Shown: positions 36,304 through 51,365, counted from the stretch's first letter. The stretch: DNA of 64,000 bases from Dictyobacter kobayashii (GCF_003967555.1 NZ_BIFS01000002.1:1612001-1676000), one strand, 5' to 3'. Notes: generated by a model from the letters alone, not told the origin. Numbers and translations are program-made.

Positions 36304-37161
36304 TTAAGCGCCTTTTTGAGCTACAACTATAAGTCCAAATCCCAGGGACACATAATCGGTACCAAGCATATCTATCAGCATGGTCTTATACTCGGCATCG
36401 AAGGTGGGCTCATCCACAATACCTGAATTGATTAAATAAGGTTTGATCAAGGGATACAAGACCTCAATATCTTTAGTCGTGCTGTAATGCAATTCGGCTC
36501 CATGGGATGAATCATTAATGAATGGGAACCTGCGAATCTTTTGAAAGCCAGCATCCTGTAAAAGTTTGCCGAGCATGTACGCAACCCCAATGCTGCGTCC
36601 ATTGACCGAGAAGGAGCGTTTTTGCTGCTGTAACGCCTGATAGAGATAGCCATTCAAACGATCCAGAGAAGCACTACTAGAAGAGCTGGTTTCCATTTCT
36701 GTCAGGCGAATGATTCCTCCCGGTTTAAGTAAGCGCAGGCATTCAAGTAAGAGCAGAGGCCAGCTGGCGCGATCCATAAAGCCTGCGATGAAGCGTGCAT
36801 TAATTAGATCGAACGATGCCTCCTGAAACTCCAAAGGCTGGCGTACATCCATGACTTCAAAAGAAATATTTTCAAGGCCCCTGGTTCTCGCTTCTGCGAA
36901 TGCGTAACGCATCATATTGGGATTAACGTCGACACCTATTACGCCGAGATGTTTATAGGTGTAGGCTACTTCAAGGGCCCATCCTCCCGGACCACAACCT
37001 AGATCCAGGACGTTTTCCATCTGTGATAAATCCAAACCTTCGGGAAAGAGGCCGCCCTGGGCGCGATTAAATAAAATATCTTGTTCTATGAGACGTGCCG
37101 TCTCAGCCCCTTCTTCAATATCGATGAGATACGTATTCTGAGTAGTATCTGCGGACCACAT
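36304..37161 (-). CDS. SAM-dependent methyltransferase
   Basis: About 285 residues from the Met at 37161 (a longer frame from 37245 adds residues of no clear family). The class I methyltransferase fold shows motif I VLDLGCGPGGWALEVA, acidic GVDVNPNM after beta2, FEVMDVRQPLEF and the post-motif FDLINARFIAGF, LLKPGGIIRLTEMETS. It transfers a methyl group from S-adenosylmethionine to an unidentified acceptor. Single-gene unit with a long AT-rich leader. Confidence 0.85.
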   Translation of the reverse strand: MWSADTTQNTYLIDIEEGAETARLIEQDILFNRAQGGLFPEGLDLSQMENVLDLGCGPGGWALEVAYTYKHLGVIGVDVNPNMMRYAFAEARTRGLENISFEVMDVRQPLEFQEASFDLINARFIAGFMDRASWPLLLLECLRLLKPGGIIRLTEMETSSSSSASLDRLNGYLYQALQQQKRSFSVNGRSIGVAYMLGKLLQDAGFQKIRRFPFINDSSHGAELHYSTTKDIEVLYPLIKPYLINSGIVDEPTFDAEYKTMLIDMLGTDYVSLGFGLIVVAQKGA

Positions 37162-37598
37162 AACAATGAAGCCTTTCTGCCTTCTCAGCCTTCCTGTCTC
37201 TACAAACATATGCAGTAAAAGCATATGTTCTTCACACCGGATCATGAGTTTTTAAGCTCATAATTTATAAAGTTTAATATGTGATATAGGAGATGTCAAT
37301 AAATTATGCTTAAATACAATTGGACGTATTTTCAAGTCACATAAGATTTAATAGAAGCTTAATGAGGGACATTTCGCGCTCCAGCAGAAGAAAAATAATA
37401 GTTATGCGCAAATCTGTGGTTCTTTTGACTATGCAAGCAAGGTCTGAATATAGGGTATGATACAAAAGAATGGTGCGATAAATGCTTATCTATCCAATTT
37501 TGGGGTATGTATGACACATATCCGTGGGTTAGATGGCTTAGCTAGAGAATGATAACAACGTCGCCCAGGCGTTTGTTTCTCGAGAAAGGCAGCTGGCT
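37162..37598. other. Divergent promoter region
   Basis: A 437-bp AT-rich spacer between the methyltransferase and the Gfo/Idh gene. TTGACT near 37433 with ATATAG 17 bp on is a weak promoter candidate. No ORF or repeat otherwise. Confidence 0.4.
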
Positions 37599-38717
37599 AT
37601 GCAGAAGTCAACAGTTGGTATTGGGGTAATTGGAGTGGGGGGCATCAGTGGTTATGTTCATCTACCGGGACTAAAAGCGTGTCCCCAGGCCCGCATAGTG
37701 GCATTATGTGATACGAATGAATTATTGCTCAAACAGCGGGCAACTGAATATGGGGTTGAACATCTCTATACTCAATACCAGAATTTGCTCGCTAGAGCTG
37801 ATATTGATGCAGTGGTGATCGCCACGCCGACTGTTATGCATGCGCCTATTGCATTGGCCGCCATCGCAGCTGGCAAGCATGTGCTGGTTGAAAAGCAGCT
37901 AGCCATGAACTATACCGAAGCTGTACAGATGTACCAGGCAGCAAAGGAGGCTGGTGTACATACCATGACCGCCTTTACCTATCGCTTTGTACCAGGCATG
38001 CGTTATCTAAAGCACCTTTTGCTCAATGGTGAAATCGGTACTCCACGTCATGTACGCGTGGCACGCTTACAGGAGTTCCGAGACACCAGTCTTGGCTGGC
38101 GCCAGCAACGCGCACTGGCCGGATCAGGAGAAATAGGAGACATGGGAGCTCATCGCATCGATTTCTGCCTGGACCTGATTGGTCCAATCGAGCGTGTGAC
38201 GGGTTTAAAACGTACTTTTGTGCCTCAGCGCGTCGGTGCAGATGGACAACTCATTTCAGCAGATGTAGAGGACTGTGCAGTTTTTCTGGCAGAGTTTAGC
38301 GGTGAGCAAGGAACTATTGCTTCATTTGATCTAAGTAAAGTAGCTAAAGGACGCGGTATTGGTGGCCAGGGACTCGATGAATTCGAGGTTTATGGCACCG
38401 AAGGCACCCTTGTTTATCATCTCCATCATCCCCATGAGATCTTATATGGTCGTCCTGGCGGCAAGTTAGAGACCGTACAGGTCCCGGGTGAATTTTTGAC
38501 CTATCCGGGTTCGCCCCGCCAACCTTTCGCCGGAGATCCTACCACGACCTTTCGCTATGATCAAGATTTTGCCTTTGTCCAAGCGATCCTGCAAAACAAT
38601 ACCGCAGATATCCCTACTTTTTATGATGGTATGCGTTGCCAGGCAGTTATAGATGCAGTATTAGCTGCCACCGAGAGCCGACAATGGGTTGACGTCGCAT
38701 CCAGTCAGACTAAATAA
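37599..38717 (+). CDS. Gfo/Idh/MocA-family oxidoreductase
   Basis: A 372-residue NAD(P)-dependent dehydrogenase of sugars or inositols. The Rossmann loop GIGVIGVGGISGYVHLPG begins the protein, CDTNE ends beta2, IATPTVMHAPIALAAIAAGKHVLVEKQLAMNYTEA contains the conserved EKxxA active-site Lys, and SGEIGDMGAHRIDFCLDLIG carries the conserved DxxxH pair (Asp, His). The C-terminal beta sheet includes FEVYGTEGTLVY. The substrate is not clear. A long hairpin follows the gene. Confidence 0.92.
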   Translation: MQKSTVGIGVIGVGGISGYVHLPGLKACPQARIVALCDTNELLLKQRATEYGVEHLYTQYQNLLARADIDAVVIATPTVMHAPIALAAIAAGKHVLVEKQLAMNYTEAVQMYQAAKEAGVHTMTAFTYRFVPGMRYLKHLLLNGEIGTPRHVRVARLQEFRDTSLGWRQQRALAGSGEIGDMGAHRIDFCLDLIGPIERVTGLKRTFVPQRVGADGQLISADVEDCAVFLAEFSGEQGTIASFDLSKVAKGRGIGGQGLDEFEVYGTEGTLVYHLHHPHEILYGRPGGKLETVQVPGEFLTYPGSPRQPFAGDPTTTFRYDQDFAFVQAILQNNTADIPTFYDGMRCQAVIDAVLAATESRQWVDVASSQTK

Positions 38718-38727
38718 TAGCGAGCAT

Positions 38728-38790
38728 AATAACAAACAGGGAGACCGCAAGCTCGTATATGTGTAGCTTGCGGTCTCCCTGTTTGTTATT
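38728..38790. terminator. Long perfect hairpin after the Gfo/Idh gene
   Basis: Exact 26-bp arms (AATAACAAACAGGGAGACCG...) around an 11-nt loop, 11 bp past the stop. Confidence 0.7.
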
Positions 38791-38985
38791 CACCGTATCC
38801 CATTTATAATGGGAAGCTTAATTGTTAGCAGTTTCGCGACAAAAGTTCTTGTTACTGATTATAAATTCTTGACGTGATAGCAATGTTATGTGCGTGCCGA
38901 CGACAGGCTCAACCAGTTTATGAGCTTAACAGTAATTGCAATGTAGAGCGTAAGGCTAAGACAATCAATAGAGGAGCTGCTGCGT

Positions 38986-40695
38986 ATGGCTCAAAACAAA
39001 CTTGATACTCCCGAATATAAGTACATGCAACAGCGATCTATAGTACGGCGACCAGATACTTTCCCTTTTCTGCTATTATTAGCCACTCTGGTCGTAATTG
39101 TAATTGCTGATCTAACTTTTAGCAGTCGTCACTTCTGGTTATATACAGTTATTTATAACCATCTACATCCTGTCAAGCACTCAATTATTCCGGGCGCTGT
39201 TGGCGAAGCCATGCCGCTCAACCTGATCAAGTCCTTACCGCTCGCCCAGGCATTTACAGGACTCTTTACCATCATTTTTATACTTTATTTTTTTTCTCTA
39301 CGCCTGTTGCCAGCGAAAGTCGGGCACCGCTTTATCATCGGCTCAACCATTGTGCTGGGTATTGGCTATATCTTGCTACCTATAGTGACCTCACAGGATG
39401 TTTTTTCTTATATCGCCTACGCACGAATGGCAGTATTCTATCATCTCAATCCCATGGTTGTGCCGCCAACTGCTATAAAGCCCGATTTTGTCTATGGCTT
39501 TCTCTACTGGATACATCAGCCCTCAGTCTATGGGCCAACCTGGTTAGCTATAACCGCAGGTTTGCAGTTACTGGCAACCGCCATCGGTTTTAAATATGTG
39601 CTCTCGATGGAGTTACTGTTACGCATATTTGGGTTGTTGATGCACCTGGGCTCTACCCAACTCGTCTGGCTTTTGACCGGACGTCTGCAGAAGCTGAAGT
39701 CCGGTGTGGATAACTCCACCTGGCAGAAACGGAGGGTGTGTAGTACGCTAGCCTTTGCCTGGAATCCCTTTCTACTATTAGAGGCTTGTGTTAATGCGCA
39801 TAACGATGCAACGATTCTCTTTTTACTCTTATTCGCACTCTGGTTTCTCTTTCCTCGGACAGAAAGTAGCAGAGTACCATTTCTAGTTGCCATCACGCTA
39901 TTGGCCTTGATCGCCTGCCTCAAGATATCCTATATCGTACTGATGCCGGGTATTTTATTGTTCCTCTTGCTGCAAGCTCCAGAGGTAAGAAGTCTGGGTA
40001 GACGTCTATTCGATGTTGGAGTGGCGTTGTTACTATACATCGGACTAATTGTCGCGATTCATGCGCCTTTCTGGGATCACGGTGCCTTACTTAAGGTTTT
40101 CGCGATGACGCCCTCGGCTTCCCGCAACATTAATAGTGTTTATGAGTTGCTTGTGCATGCCTATGCCCAGATAAGGGGAATTCCACTAGCACATGGTATT
40201 GATCGTGGTTCTCAGCTTGAAATTTTATCCCATATATTGAGTACAGGGCTCTTTGTATTTGTCTATGTCGCAACCTGCGTGCGCTCATTTTTGCGACCAC
40301 AATATATCAACACCTGGCCAGCGCTGGTAGCATGGTTAGCCTTTACGTGGTTACTCTATTGTGTGATCGGTTCCCCCTGGTACTGGCCATGGTATGCCAT
40401 CATCCTCTTTGGCCTCTTCGCGCTGCTTGAAGTGACGCAAGAAGAAGCGCCATCTGGTCGCACACCGGTTCGCTTAGTCTTTGGAGCATGGGATGTAACC
40501 CTGTTCAGCAGATGCCTCTCCGTCAGTATGGTTGGTTTATATGCGCTATGGATTTTTTACAATCTGCTGCCAAATCTGCAACCAACTTACTTAACCAGCC
40601 TATGGGTATGGGGAATTCCATTTTTAATTATAGGCATCAGTTATGCTCGCGGCCGCCTCAAGCAAAAAACACTCTATGCTGAGCCATCTTTATAG
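38986..40695 (+). CDS. Multi-pass membrane protein, GT-C mannosyltransferase-like
   Basis: A 569-residue protein with about 12-13 hydrophobic segments. SQDVFSYIAYARMAVFYHLNPMVVPP (acidic residue in the first large loop) and FAWNPFLLLEACVNAHNDATILFLLLFALW resemble the polyprenol-phosphate-dependent GT87/MptB-type GT-C glycosyltransferases of Actinobacteria and Chloroflexota. If so, it adds hexoses to lipid-linked glycans on the outer face. The family assignment is by pattern only. GAGGAG lies upstream of the ATG. Convergent with the kinase gene (31-bp gap, no terminator visible). Confidence 0.75.
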   Translation: MAQNKLDTPEYKYMQQRSIVRRPDTFPFLLLLATLVVIVIADLTFSSRHFWLYTVIYNHLHPVKHSIIPGAVGEAMPLNLIKSLPLAQAFTGLFTIIFILYFFSLRLLPAKVGHRFIIGSTIVLGIGYILLPIVTSQDVFSYIAYARMAVFYHLNPMVVPPTAIKPDFVYGFLYWIHQPSVYGPTWLAITAGLQLLATAIGFKYVLSMELLLRIFGLLMHLGSTQLVWLLTGRLQKLKSGVDNSTWQKRRVCSTLAFAWNPFLLLEACVNAHNDATILFLLLFALWFLFPRTESSRVPFLVAITLLALIACLKISYIVLMPGILLFLLLQAPEVRSLGRRLFDVGVALLLYIGLIVAIHAPFWDHGALLKVFAMTPSASRNINSVYELLVHAYAQIRGIPLAHGIDRGSQLEILSHILSTGLFVFVYVATCVRSFLRPQYINTWPALVAWLAFTWLLYCVIGSPWYWPWYAIILFGLFALLEVTQEEAPSGRTPVRLVFGAWDVTLFSRCLSVSMVGLYALWIFYNLLPNLQPTYLTSLWVWGIPFLIIGISYARGRLKQKTLYAEPSL

Positions 40696-40726
40696 GCTAT
40701 TCTTGCGTTAACATAAAAGGTTATGA

Positions 40727-42905
40727 TCAATAATTTTGAGGCCCGGTTCCGTCGTAGTAATCGTAGAATATTATGTTGCCATCTGAAAAGGCTACAGCCA
40801 ATGAATGCTCAGGTGAGGCCGTAATAGAATTTAAAGCTGCCAGGGTATCATCTCCATTTTTGATCAATCGAGGACCTGCCTCCTGCGGTTTCCAATAATA
40901 AATATCCCCATTCGCCAGGGCGATAAAGATAGCGGATACTGATGATCTATAGGCGAAATCAGCAATATTTTCAGGGAATATATGGGTATAGCTTATAGCC
41001 CTATGTGTATCCTCCAGATACACACTATTGTTTGAAATTAGCGTGATTGGGTAAGGGCTATTTGTTTGCCAACCAACCATATTCCCTGAAATACTGTTGT
41101 CTGCTGACCAACCTGGAAGTACTGTTTGATCTTTTGTCTGCCAGATGTTGTACCGGGCTGATGCAATAGGTGAAACAAGCTGTGCTCCATCGGGGGACCA
41201 GGCCAATTGATTGGTGGCATAATTTATGCCAGATGGATTGGTTGGTTGTTTATCCGGATAATGGCCTATGTCCATAACACTCATCTTATTGGGATCAAAC
41301 TGAAGCAAACGCGTTGTGAAGGTGTAATCGCTCACTGCAAGGCGATACTCTTGAGGCGACCAGGCTATAGTATAAATAGTTGTATCTGTGTCAATCCATT
41401 GTGGTTCACCACTAAAAACCAACTTCGGACTGGAAAACTGCACACTATGATTAGTTGAGGTCCTGCTGTCTGTGATTTCCACAATATAAACTGCTTTTCT
41501 AGTACTGCAGGCAAGGTATTTTCCATCATAGGACCATGAAAGATCCATAATCGAATCAGTTGCGATAGATATACTGGCCAGGACGGAAGTGGTGACAGAA
41601 TCTAGAAGTCGAACCACCCCATGGATATTACCTGCAGCAACGAGACCAGCATTGTGATTGGGAGCATAGCGAACAACATTTATTTCTCCCGGGTCCTGGT
41701 AATGACCTGCCGCAATAAACCGTTCCTCAAGTTGTTGAGGTCCTGGACCTGCATGTTGATCATTATAGACGACTGCGCTGGGATAGTGATTGAACAGGTA
41801 GCCTCCTATGCCACGAAGTGAGAGGCTTAATACACCTAGCGCCAGCATGCCTTGTAAAACTTTGCGCCGGCCCGTTGTTTTTGCAACAGGTGGTGCGGGG
41901 CGTTGAATTTGTTGCTGCCTGCTGCCGGTCCCGGTATTGCTGACAGGTGGTGTAATAGGTTTGCTGTACCGCCTGGTGGGTTGTTGTTGGCTCAGAATAT
42001 CTTGTAGTTCAGCACGAACCTCTTTTATGCTGGTGGGGCGTTGCGCTACATGTAGTGAGACCATACTTTGAATTAGCGCATCCAGCTGGCCCAATCCATC
42101 TGTGCCATAGAGGCGTAACGGTGCAAAACGAAAAGGATTTTCAGCGGGATCGATACCTGTGAGTAGTTGATGCAGCAAGGCGCCCAGACTATAAATATCG
42201 GCGGCCGGCGTTGTTTGCGCTTTACCATATTGCTCAGGTGCGGCATAGCCGGGAGAACCAAAGATCATGTTTGGCCTGGCCAGGTTTAAAATGGCGGGCA
42301 ATACCAAAGTCAATCACATAGAGTTTACCTTCTGGCGTACGCATAATATTACCAGGTTTGAGATCCCGAAAAATAACTGGTGGCTGATGTGTATGGAGGT
42401 AATCTAATATCGAGCAGAGCTGCATAGCAATATCAAGTACCTCATGGAATGGCAGGGTGCGGGTTTGCTCTGGAACAGTTGGATGGAGTATATAGGTCTC
42501 CAGCGTTTCGCCCGCGATAAAACTCATTACCAGGTACCAATTTTCCGCGTCTGTAAAGTGGTCCAGGATAGCTGGTAGATGGGGATGAGAGAGGCGCGAC
42601 AGGATTTGCACCTCGCGATTGAAACCATCGGTAGCCTCAATGACTTCCTGCGCAGTCAAGCCACGAAGCATAATCTGTTTGAGCGCGACGCTCTGATTTT
42701 TTTTGTGCGTATCCAGGGCTTTATAGACCGCACCGAAACCACCAATGCCAGCTTTGTAGAGCAGCTGGTAGCGATCATGGAGTAACGCCTCCGGCTCAGC
42801 ATCAAGCTCCTGCTGATCTAATTGATGATCGCACGCGAAGCAATGAGTGGCCGCGACATCATTTGCGGCTCCGCAGTGCAGGCAGTAGAGCAATGAGGAA
42901 TCCAT
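40727..42905 (-). pseudogene. Zinc-ribbon Ser/Thr protein kinase with WD40 repeats, one frameshift
   Basis: A protein of about 720 residues in two frames. Residues 1-30 form a Cys4 zinc ribbon (Cys8, Cys11, Cys22, Cys25); then a complete Hanks kinase: GGFGAVYKALDT, VALKQI, FRDLKPGN, IDFGIARHF, and after the frame change GSPGYAAPEQYGKAQ (activation segment). A membrane segment lies near the LQGMLALGVLSLSLRGIGGYLF stretch, followed by an outside WD40 propeller (LDLSWSYDGKYLACS, LAWSPDGAQLVS). The break lies in 42257-42275 and needs a net +2 (or -1), unlike the other breaks in this window. Without repair the kinase lacks its substrate-binding lobe. Confidence 0.83.
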
Positions 42906-43102
42906 ACCAACGTCCTTGTTAATGATAAATACCAGCTAAACAGCCATTTACAAGAGGAAAATAAAGAATTATGGCCAACATATATATAGACGTACTATAG
43001 CACAGATTTGCACCCGCAGAGATAAAGATGGTTATTGATAGGGGAAGAGGAAGAGGATTGAATGCTAGAGGTTTGTTGATTGATTGACTGTAAGTAGATA
43101 TC

Positions 43103-43150
43103 TATACAGACGCTCTATAGTATGCATGACATAGATAGAGCGCCTGTATA
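43103..43150 (-). terminator. Hairpin downstream of the small gene at 43192
   Basis: TATACAGACGCTCTAT and ATAGAGCGCCTGTATA pair with one mismatch around a 16-nt loop, 42 bp past the small gene's stop. Confidence 0.55.
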
Positions 43151-43191
43151 AAGATAAGTTAGCCACAGGGGATGGTGATTCCGAAAGATAT

Positions 43192-43443
43192 TTATGCCAC
43201 CGGAGCCACGGATGTTACAGGCACAACTTCTAAGAGCGCGCAACGTCCCCGCATCTTGGTTGACAGTTTGTCTGACTGCTCTTCGGTGCAGATCAAGCTA
43301 TAAACACGATAAAGCTGGTCTGTGTAAGAAGTAAAACTACCAATAATATCCTTGAAGCACTGCTCTAAATATTCGATTTCCTTGTGGATTTTGCAGTTAG
43401 AGTCGTCAATAGGTACAATCAACTGCATCTGATAGTGTGTCAT
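43192..43443 (-). CDS. Small hypothetical protein
   Basis: An 83-residue protein from ATG 43443 with a strong ribosome site (CTGGAGGAGAGC). The sequence, MTHYQMQLIVPIDDSNCKIHKEIEYLEQCFKD, alternates beta and helix and ends in CALLEVVPVTSVAPVA. No family recognised. A longer frame (to 43569) has a poorer start. Confidence 0.6.
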   Translation of the reverse strand: MTHYQMQLIVPIDDSNCKIHKEIEYLEQCFKDIIGSFTSYTDQLYRVYSLICTEEQSDKLSTKMRGRCALLEVVPVTSVAPVA

Positions 43444-44049
43444 GGTTTTAAGCTCTCCTCCAGCGTAGTGGCCGGGTAGATTACAAGCTGTGTGATGTCT
43501 GTAGATAGAGTGGAGTAGTCTGCTCACCGTTGGGTGGAATTTACTACTCAGGGATGTTGCAGATAGCAACCAGCAAGGTCCTATTCAGCGCCATCGTGAT
43601 AACGTGGGCGAATAGATAATTAAGGAGGAGAGATAAGCAGATGATGGTCTTGCTAGTAACTGAGTCCAGGCGCTTATGCGTACAAATAGTGGCCATAACC
43701 AGATCTGTATTCCCCTCGGCAAGGTATTGTTGCTATAAACCTCATTCTATGTACAAAAAGGCTGAAAGAAAAATCGCGAAAGCTTCCCGTCTGTGGGCTG
43801 CTTTATCACATCTTGCTTCTCGATAGAAGAGGCACCTATGCCGAAGTGGTGTGGCCAAAAACTACTTTGCTGCCTGGCACTTTGTGAGTGAATGTCTTTT
43901 ATTCTTCGTTGATTGTTCGACGTTGGTTTATTGTACCCAACATATTGGTAGTACGTATGGGGGCGACTCAAGGTTGTATCCCCATCGTTTCATTGTCTGT
44001 ATAGAATAACACGTCTCGCTTCGTTGTTCAAGATCTAAATGTACAAATT
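43444..44049. other. Intergenic region before the rRNA locus
   Basis: About 600 bp with no convincing gene. A 61-codon plus-strand ORF at 43641-43826 has a good AAGGAGGAGA site but a composition unlike a protein, so it is not annotated. No further structure noted. Confidence 0.45.
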
Positions 44050-44175
44050 CAGGGCTGTCCAGTATTCCTCTTTGGCGCCTGCGGCGCCGGGGTGGGAGTG
44101 TGGAGTGTGGAGTGTGTGCTGAGCGGCCGCGGCCGCTCAGCACACACTCCACACAGGAAAGAATGTCCATCGTAT
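44050..44175 (+). repeat. GC-palindrome repeat, copy D
   Basis: Reads CAGGGCT-N8-TTCCTC-TTTGGCGCC-TGC-GGCGCC, then a perfect palindrome with 24-bp arms around the centre GCGGCCGCGGCCGC (arms GTGTGGAGTGTGTGCTGAGC), then CAGGAAAGAATGTCCATCGTAT. The last segment matches MITE-like element 1 at 6772-6793 at all but one position. No second CAGGGCT end is seen. It ends 42 bp beyond the 5S terminator. Confidence 0.72.
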
Positions 44176-44216
44176 AGAGATGCCCAAATCTACAGGCAAT
44201 ATAAAAAGTGGGCAAC

Positions 44217-44240
44217 AAAAAACACCCGTGTGGGCGGGTG
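44217..44240 (-). terminator. Intrinsic terminator of the 5S rRNA gene
   Basis: On the minus strand CACCCG-CCCACA-CGGGTG is followed by T6. It begins 4 nt after the 5S 3' end. Confidence 0.88.
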
Positions 44241-44243
44241 AGA

Positions 44244-44356
<113 letters not shown>

Positions 44357-44391
44357 CTCGCCTGCACATACAGGTGTTCTCGACTTGAGGA

Positions 44392-44420
44392 ATAATACTA
44401 CAGCTCAAAGTCTTTGTCAA
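44392..44420 (-). promoter_or_regulatory. Promoter of the 5S gene
   Basis: On the minus strand TTGACA (44420-44415), a 17-bp spacer, then TATTAT (44397-44392), about 35-40 bp before the 5S 5' end. Near-consensus sigma70 type. Confidence 0.82.
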
Positions 44421-44556
44421 CCCCTTAAAGGCGCTATTTTTAATCTCTTTGCTTCTCCTCTTTAATATTCATGTGTAGGATGTACGTCTATGAATTTTAA
44501 ATTTGGAGGAACCGATTAGCGAAATTTTCGTTTAGCAAATCAGCGCTAAATAATGC

Positions 44557-44586
44557 TTGACAAAATCCTATACCCTGTGGCATAAT
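44557..44586 (+). promoter_or_regulatory. rRNA operon promoter P1
   Basis: TTGACA (44557-44562), 18-bp spacer, CATAAT (44581-44586), about 550 bp ahead of 16S. It is divergent from the 5S promoter, with 136 bp between the two -35 boxes. Confidence 0.75.
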
Positions 44587-44830
44587 CATTGAGCTGTCGA
44601 AATGAGACAATCACCTGGTCTATACTTAAAGAACAAGTGCTCCTGTCCCTTCGTAACCATTGTGCCACGTTAAAGTGGTTCCTCTGAAATCAGAGCACCT
44701 CCTAAATTGAGTAGTTTGATTTTTTATTCTTTAAAAAACCACAGGGCTCTTTAGGCTGGCTGCAATAATGATATCCTGATCAACTGGATAACGAGATTTC
44801 GGAAGCAAGCAAAATTCCTCTGGAAAAGGC

Positions 44831-44859
44831 TTGACAAGTCACAATGGATATGCGATACT
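44831..44859 (+). promoter_or_regulatory. rRNA operon promoter P2
   Basis: TTGACA (44831-44836), 17-bp spacer, GATACT (44854-44859). A further TTGACA at 44935 lacks a good -10 box. The leader from here to 45134 contains a short hairpin, CGAAACAATCGTTTCG (about 44903), and no gene. Confidence 0.72.
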
Positions 44860-45134
44860 ACAGCACACGAGACAAGCAAGCGTAAAAACAATTGATGCTT
44901 GTCGAAACACGAAACAATCGTTTCGCACGGTACCTTGACAACTGAAGAGTGGAAAGCAGAACAGCAACTGGAACTCAGTGAATACACAAACCAGTTCCTG
45001 TCAATTCGGTCCCATGGACGTGTCCATGGTGACCACAATAATCTGCGAAATAAAGCCAATGTTATCATGACTTGGCCATGATCGCACTTCACATGCAATA
45101 AATAGTTGCTCGCTGAGTGACTATGATATAAAAA

Positions 45135-49902
<4,768 letters not shown>

Positions 49903-50018
49903 CACCTACTCGTTGGTATCTTCATCGTGGCATTCTGAGGATGCGAGTCCGCTGCTTCCGCACAGGCTGATCTGGCGCTCGGCAAAATTGAGGGAATACT
50001 ATTTTCTAGTTGTTTTAT

Positions 50019-50094
50019 GGGGACATAGCTTAGTTGGTAGAGCGTCGCCTTTGCACGGCGAAGGTCAGGAGTTCGAATCTCCTTGTCTCCACCA
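50019..50094 (+). tRNA. tRNA-Ala (anticodon TGC)
   Basis: Acceptor GGGGACA pairs with TGTCTCC; anticodon stem TCGCC/GGCGA holds the loop TTTGCAC, giving TGC; GGTTCGAA-type T loop (AGTTCGAATCT); CCA is encoded. It lies 117 bp after 23S, where 5S would be expected, and is probably co-transcribed. Confidence 0.95.
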
Positions 50095-50098
50095 CCCG

Positions 50099-50145
50099 AA
50101 TAGAGCTGAGTGTAGTTTTACAGGCTACATTCAGCTCTATTTTTT
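50099..50145 (+). terminator. Terminator of the 16S-23S-tRNA operon
   Basis: AATAGAGCTGAGTGTAG pairs with CTACATTCAGCTCTATT (one mismatch) around a 9-nt loop, followed by a T run, 5 bp past the tRNA. Confidence 0.88.
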
Positions 50146-50261
50146 ATTATGTCGGCTCGGAATATTTTAAGCCGTGACGTGGTTTTCTTTTATACAAGGC
50201 GGTCCCCAATCTAAGGAATGCGTCATAGGGAGGTTATTTTTATTATGCTATCTATTCCCGC

Positions 50262-50714
50262 GTGGATGCACACATGCTTAAATTTTCGCAGTCGTGTGTA
50301 CTTATATTGTCTGCACTCAGCTTTCTTTTAAATCTACCAATCCTGGTCCTTATTACCGGTCTGGCTCTGGCGCTTAGTGCTATCGCACCTGCTGCCAGCC
50401 CTTTCAGATTTATTTATCGTCAGCTAGTGGTTCGTGCTGGTTGGCTTAAGCCACGCATGGTAGAAGATGATCCTGCACCTCACCGCTTCGCTCAGGGAGT
50501 GGGCGCTACTTTCTTGCTGGCTGCCAGTATTGTCTTGTTTTTAACCTCTGCTACGACGCTGGGCTGGGTTTTAACTATTATTGTATTTATACTGGCCGCG
50601 ATAAATGTCTTTGTTGGCTTCTGCGCTGGCTGTTTTGTCTATTATTATCTTGGACGCTGGGGACTAATGCCACGCGTGCGCTATGAGGGTGGTTTCCGCT
50701 GGAGGGGCATCTAA
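50262..50714 (+). CDS. DUF4395 domain membrane protein
   Basis: A 150-residue protein from a GTG start (VDAHMLKFSQ). Three or four hydrophobic segments and the DUF4395 pattern: P-rich SPFRFIYRQLV, a DDPAPHRFAQGVGATFLL segment and FVGFCAGCFVYYYL, whose two Cys may take part in thiol chemistry. The thioredoxin-like gene starts 3 bp after its stop, so they form an operon. DUF4395 next to thioredoxins suggests membrane thiol-disulfide handling. That role is inference. Confidence 0.82.
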   Translation: MDAHMLKFSQSCVLILSALSFLLNLPILVLITGLALALSAIAPAASPFRFIYRQLVVRAGWLKPRMVEDDPAPHRFAQGVGATFLLAASIVLFLTSATTLGWVLTIIVFILAAINVFVGFCAGCFVYYYLGRWGLMPRVRYEGGFRWRGI

Positions 50715-50717
50715 GTT

Positions 50718-51161
50718 ATGTCTGATTTCTCACTCCGGCTGGTTATATTATTGTTGGTCTGCCTTCTTGTAAGCATCGCTGTTTGGGCTGGTCGCATGCT
50801 GGTTGCACGACGCCGCCAGCAAGCACTGGCGGCAGCACCATTAACTGTACCCTCCTCACAGTCTGAAGACCAGCATCAGGTGCGTATTTTAGCGTTTAGT
50901 AGTGAAGATTGTCGCCAATGCCATACATTGCAGCAACCGGCTCTAGATCGCTTGCTCAAACAACACGGTGAACATGTTGCTGTAATCAATGTTGACGCCA
51001 CTACTCAGCATGATTTAACCGAGCGCTACAAAGTTCTGACCGTGCCCACCACTGTCGTACTTGACGCCCAGGGCAATGCACATGCTGTCAACTACGGCTT
51101 CGCTAATACTCAACGTCTACAGGAGCAGGTAAATACAATCTTAAATCTGGCTGTTTCTTAA
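50718..51161 (+). CDS. Membrane-anchored thioredoxin-fold protein
   Basis: A 147-residue protein. Residues about 5-28 are a membrane segment; the soluble thioredoxin domain has the redox site CRQC in FSSEDCRQCHTLQQPALDRL and the cis-Pro in LTVPTTVVLDAQG. It reduces or oxidises disulfides of partner proteins, probably outside the cytoplasm given the anchor. It follows the DUF4395 gene with a 3-bp gap and has its own intrinsic terminator. Confidence 0.88.
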   Translation: MSDFSLRLVILLLVCLLVSIAVWAGRMLVARRRQQALAAAPLTVPSSQSEDQHQVRILAFSSEDCRQCHTLQQPALDRLLKQHGEHVAVINVDATTQHDLTERYKVLTVPTTVVLDAQGNAHAVNYGFANTQRLQEQVNTILNLAVS

Positions 51162-51185
51162 TTTGTTTGTGGAAATACAAGCTTT

Positions 51186-51224
51186 CGAGCATAGATATTA
51201 CGAAAATATCTATGCTCGTTTTTT
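51186..51224 (+). terminator. Intrinsic terminator after the thioredoxin-like gene
   Basis: CGAGCATAGATATT and its complement with a 5-nt loop, followed by T6, 24 bp past the stop. Confidence 0.88.
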
Positions 51225-51365
51225 ATTCTGGTGGCCAGGACCTTTGGCTTATGACTCACAAATTTTCATCTACACTTAATCATATTCTTTCATACTAGAA
51301 GCGGACAGTGTAATGGACATTATCCATCCAATTTAGCTTACAATGCATAGAAAGAGTTTTTCTGT

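Noticed and set aside
43641..43826. 61-codon ORF with a good AAGGAGGAGA site
   Set aside because: The product looks random (many Cys, Tyr and basic residues without pattern) and there is no family; a real small gene cannot be excluded but is not supported.
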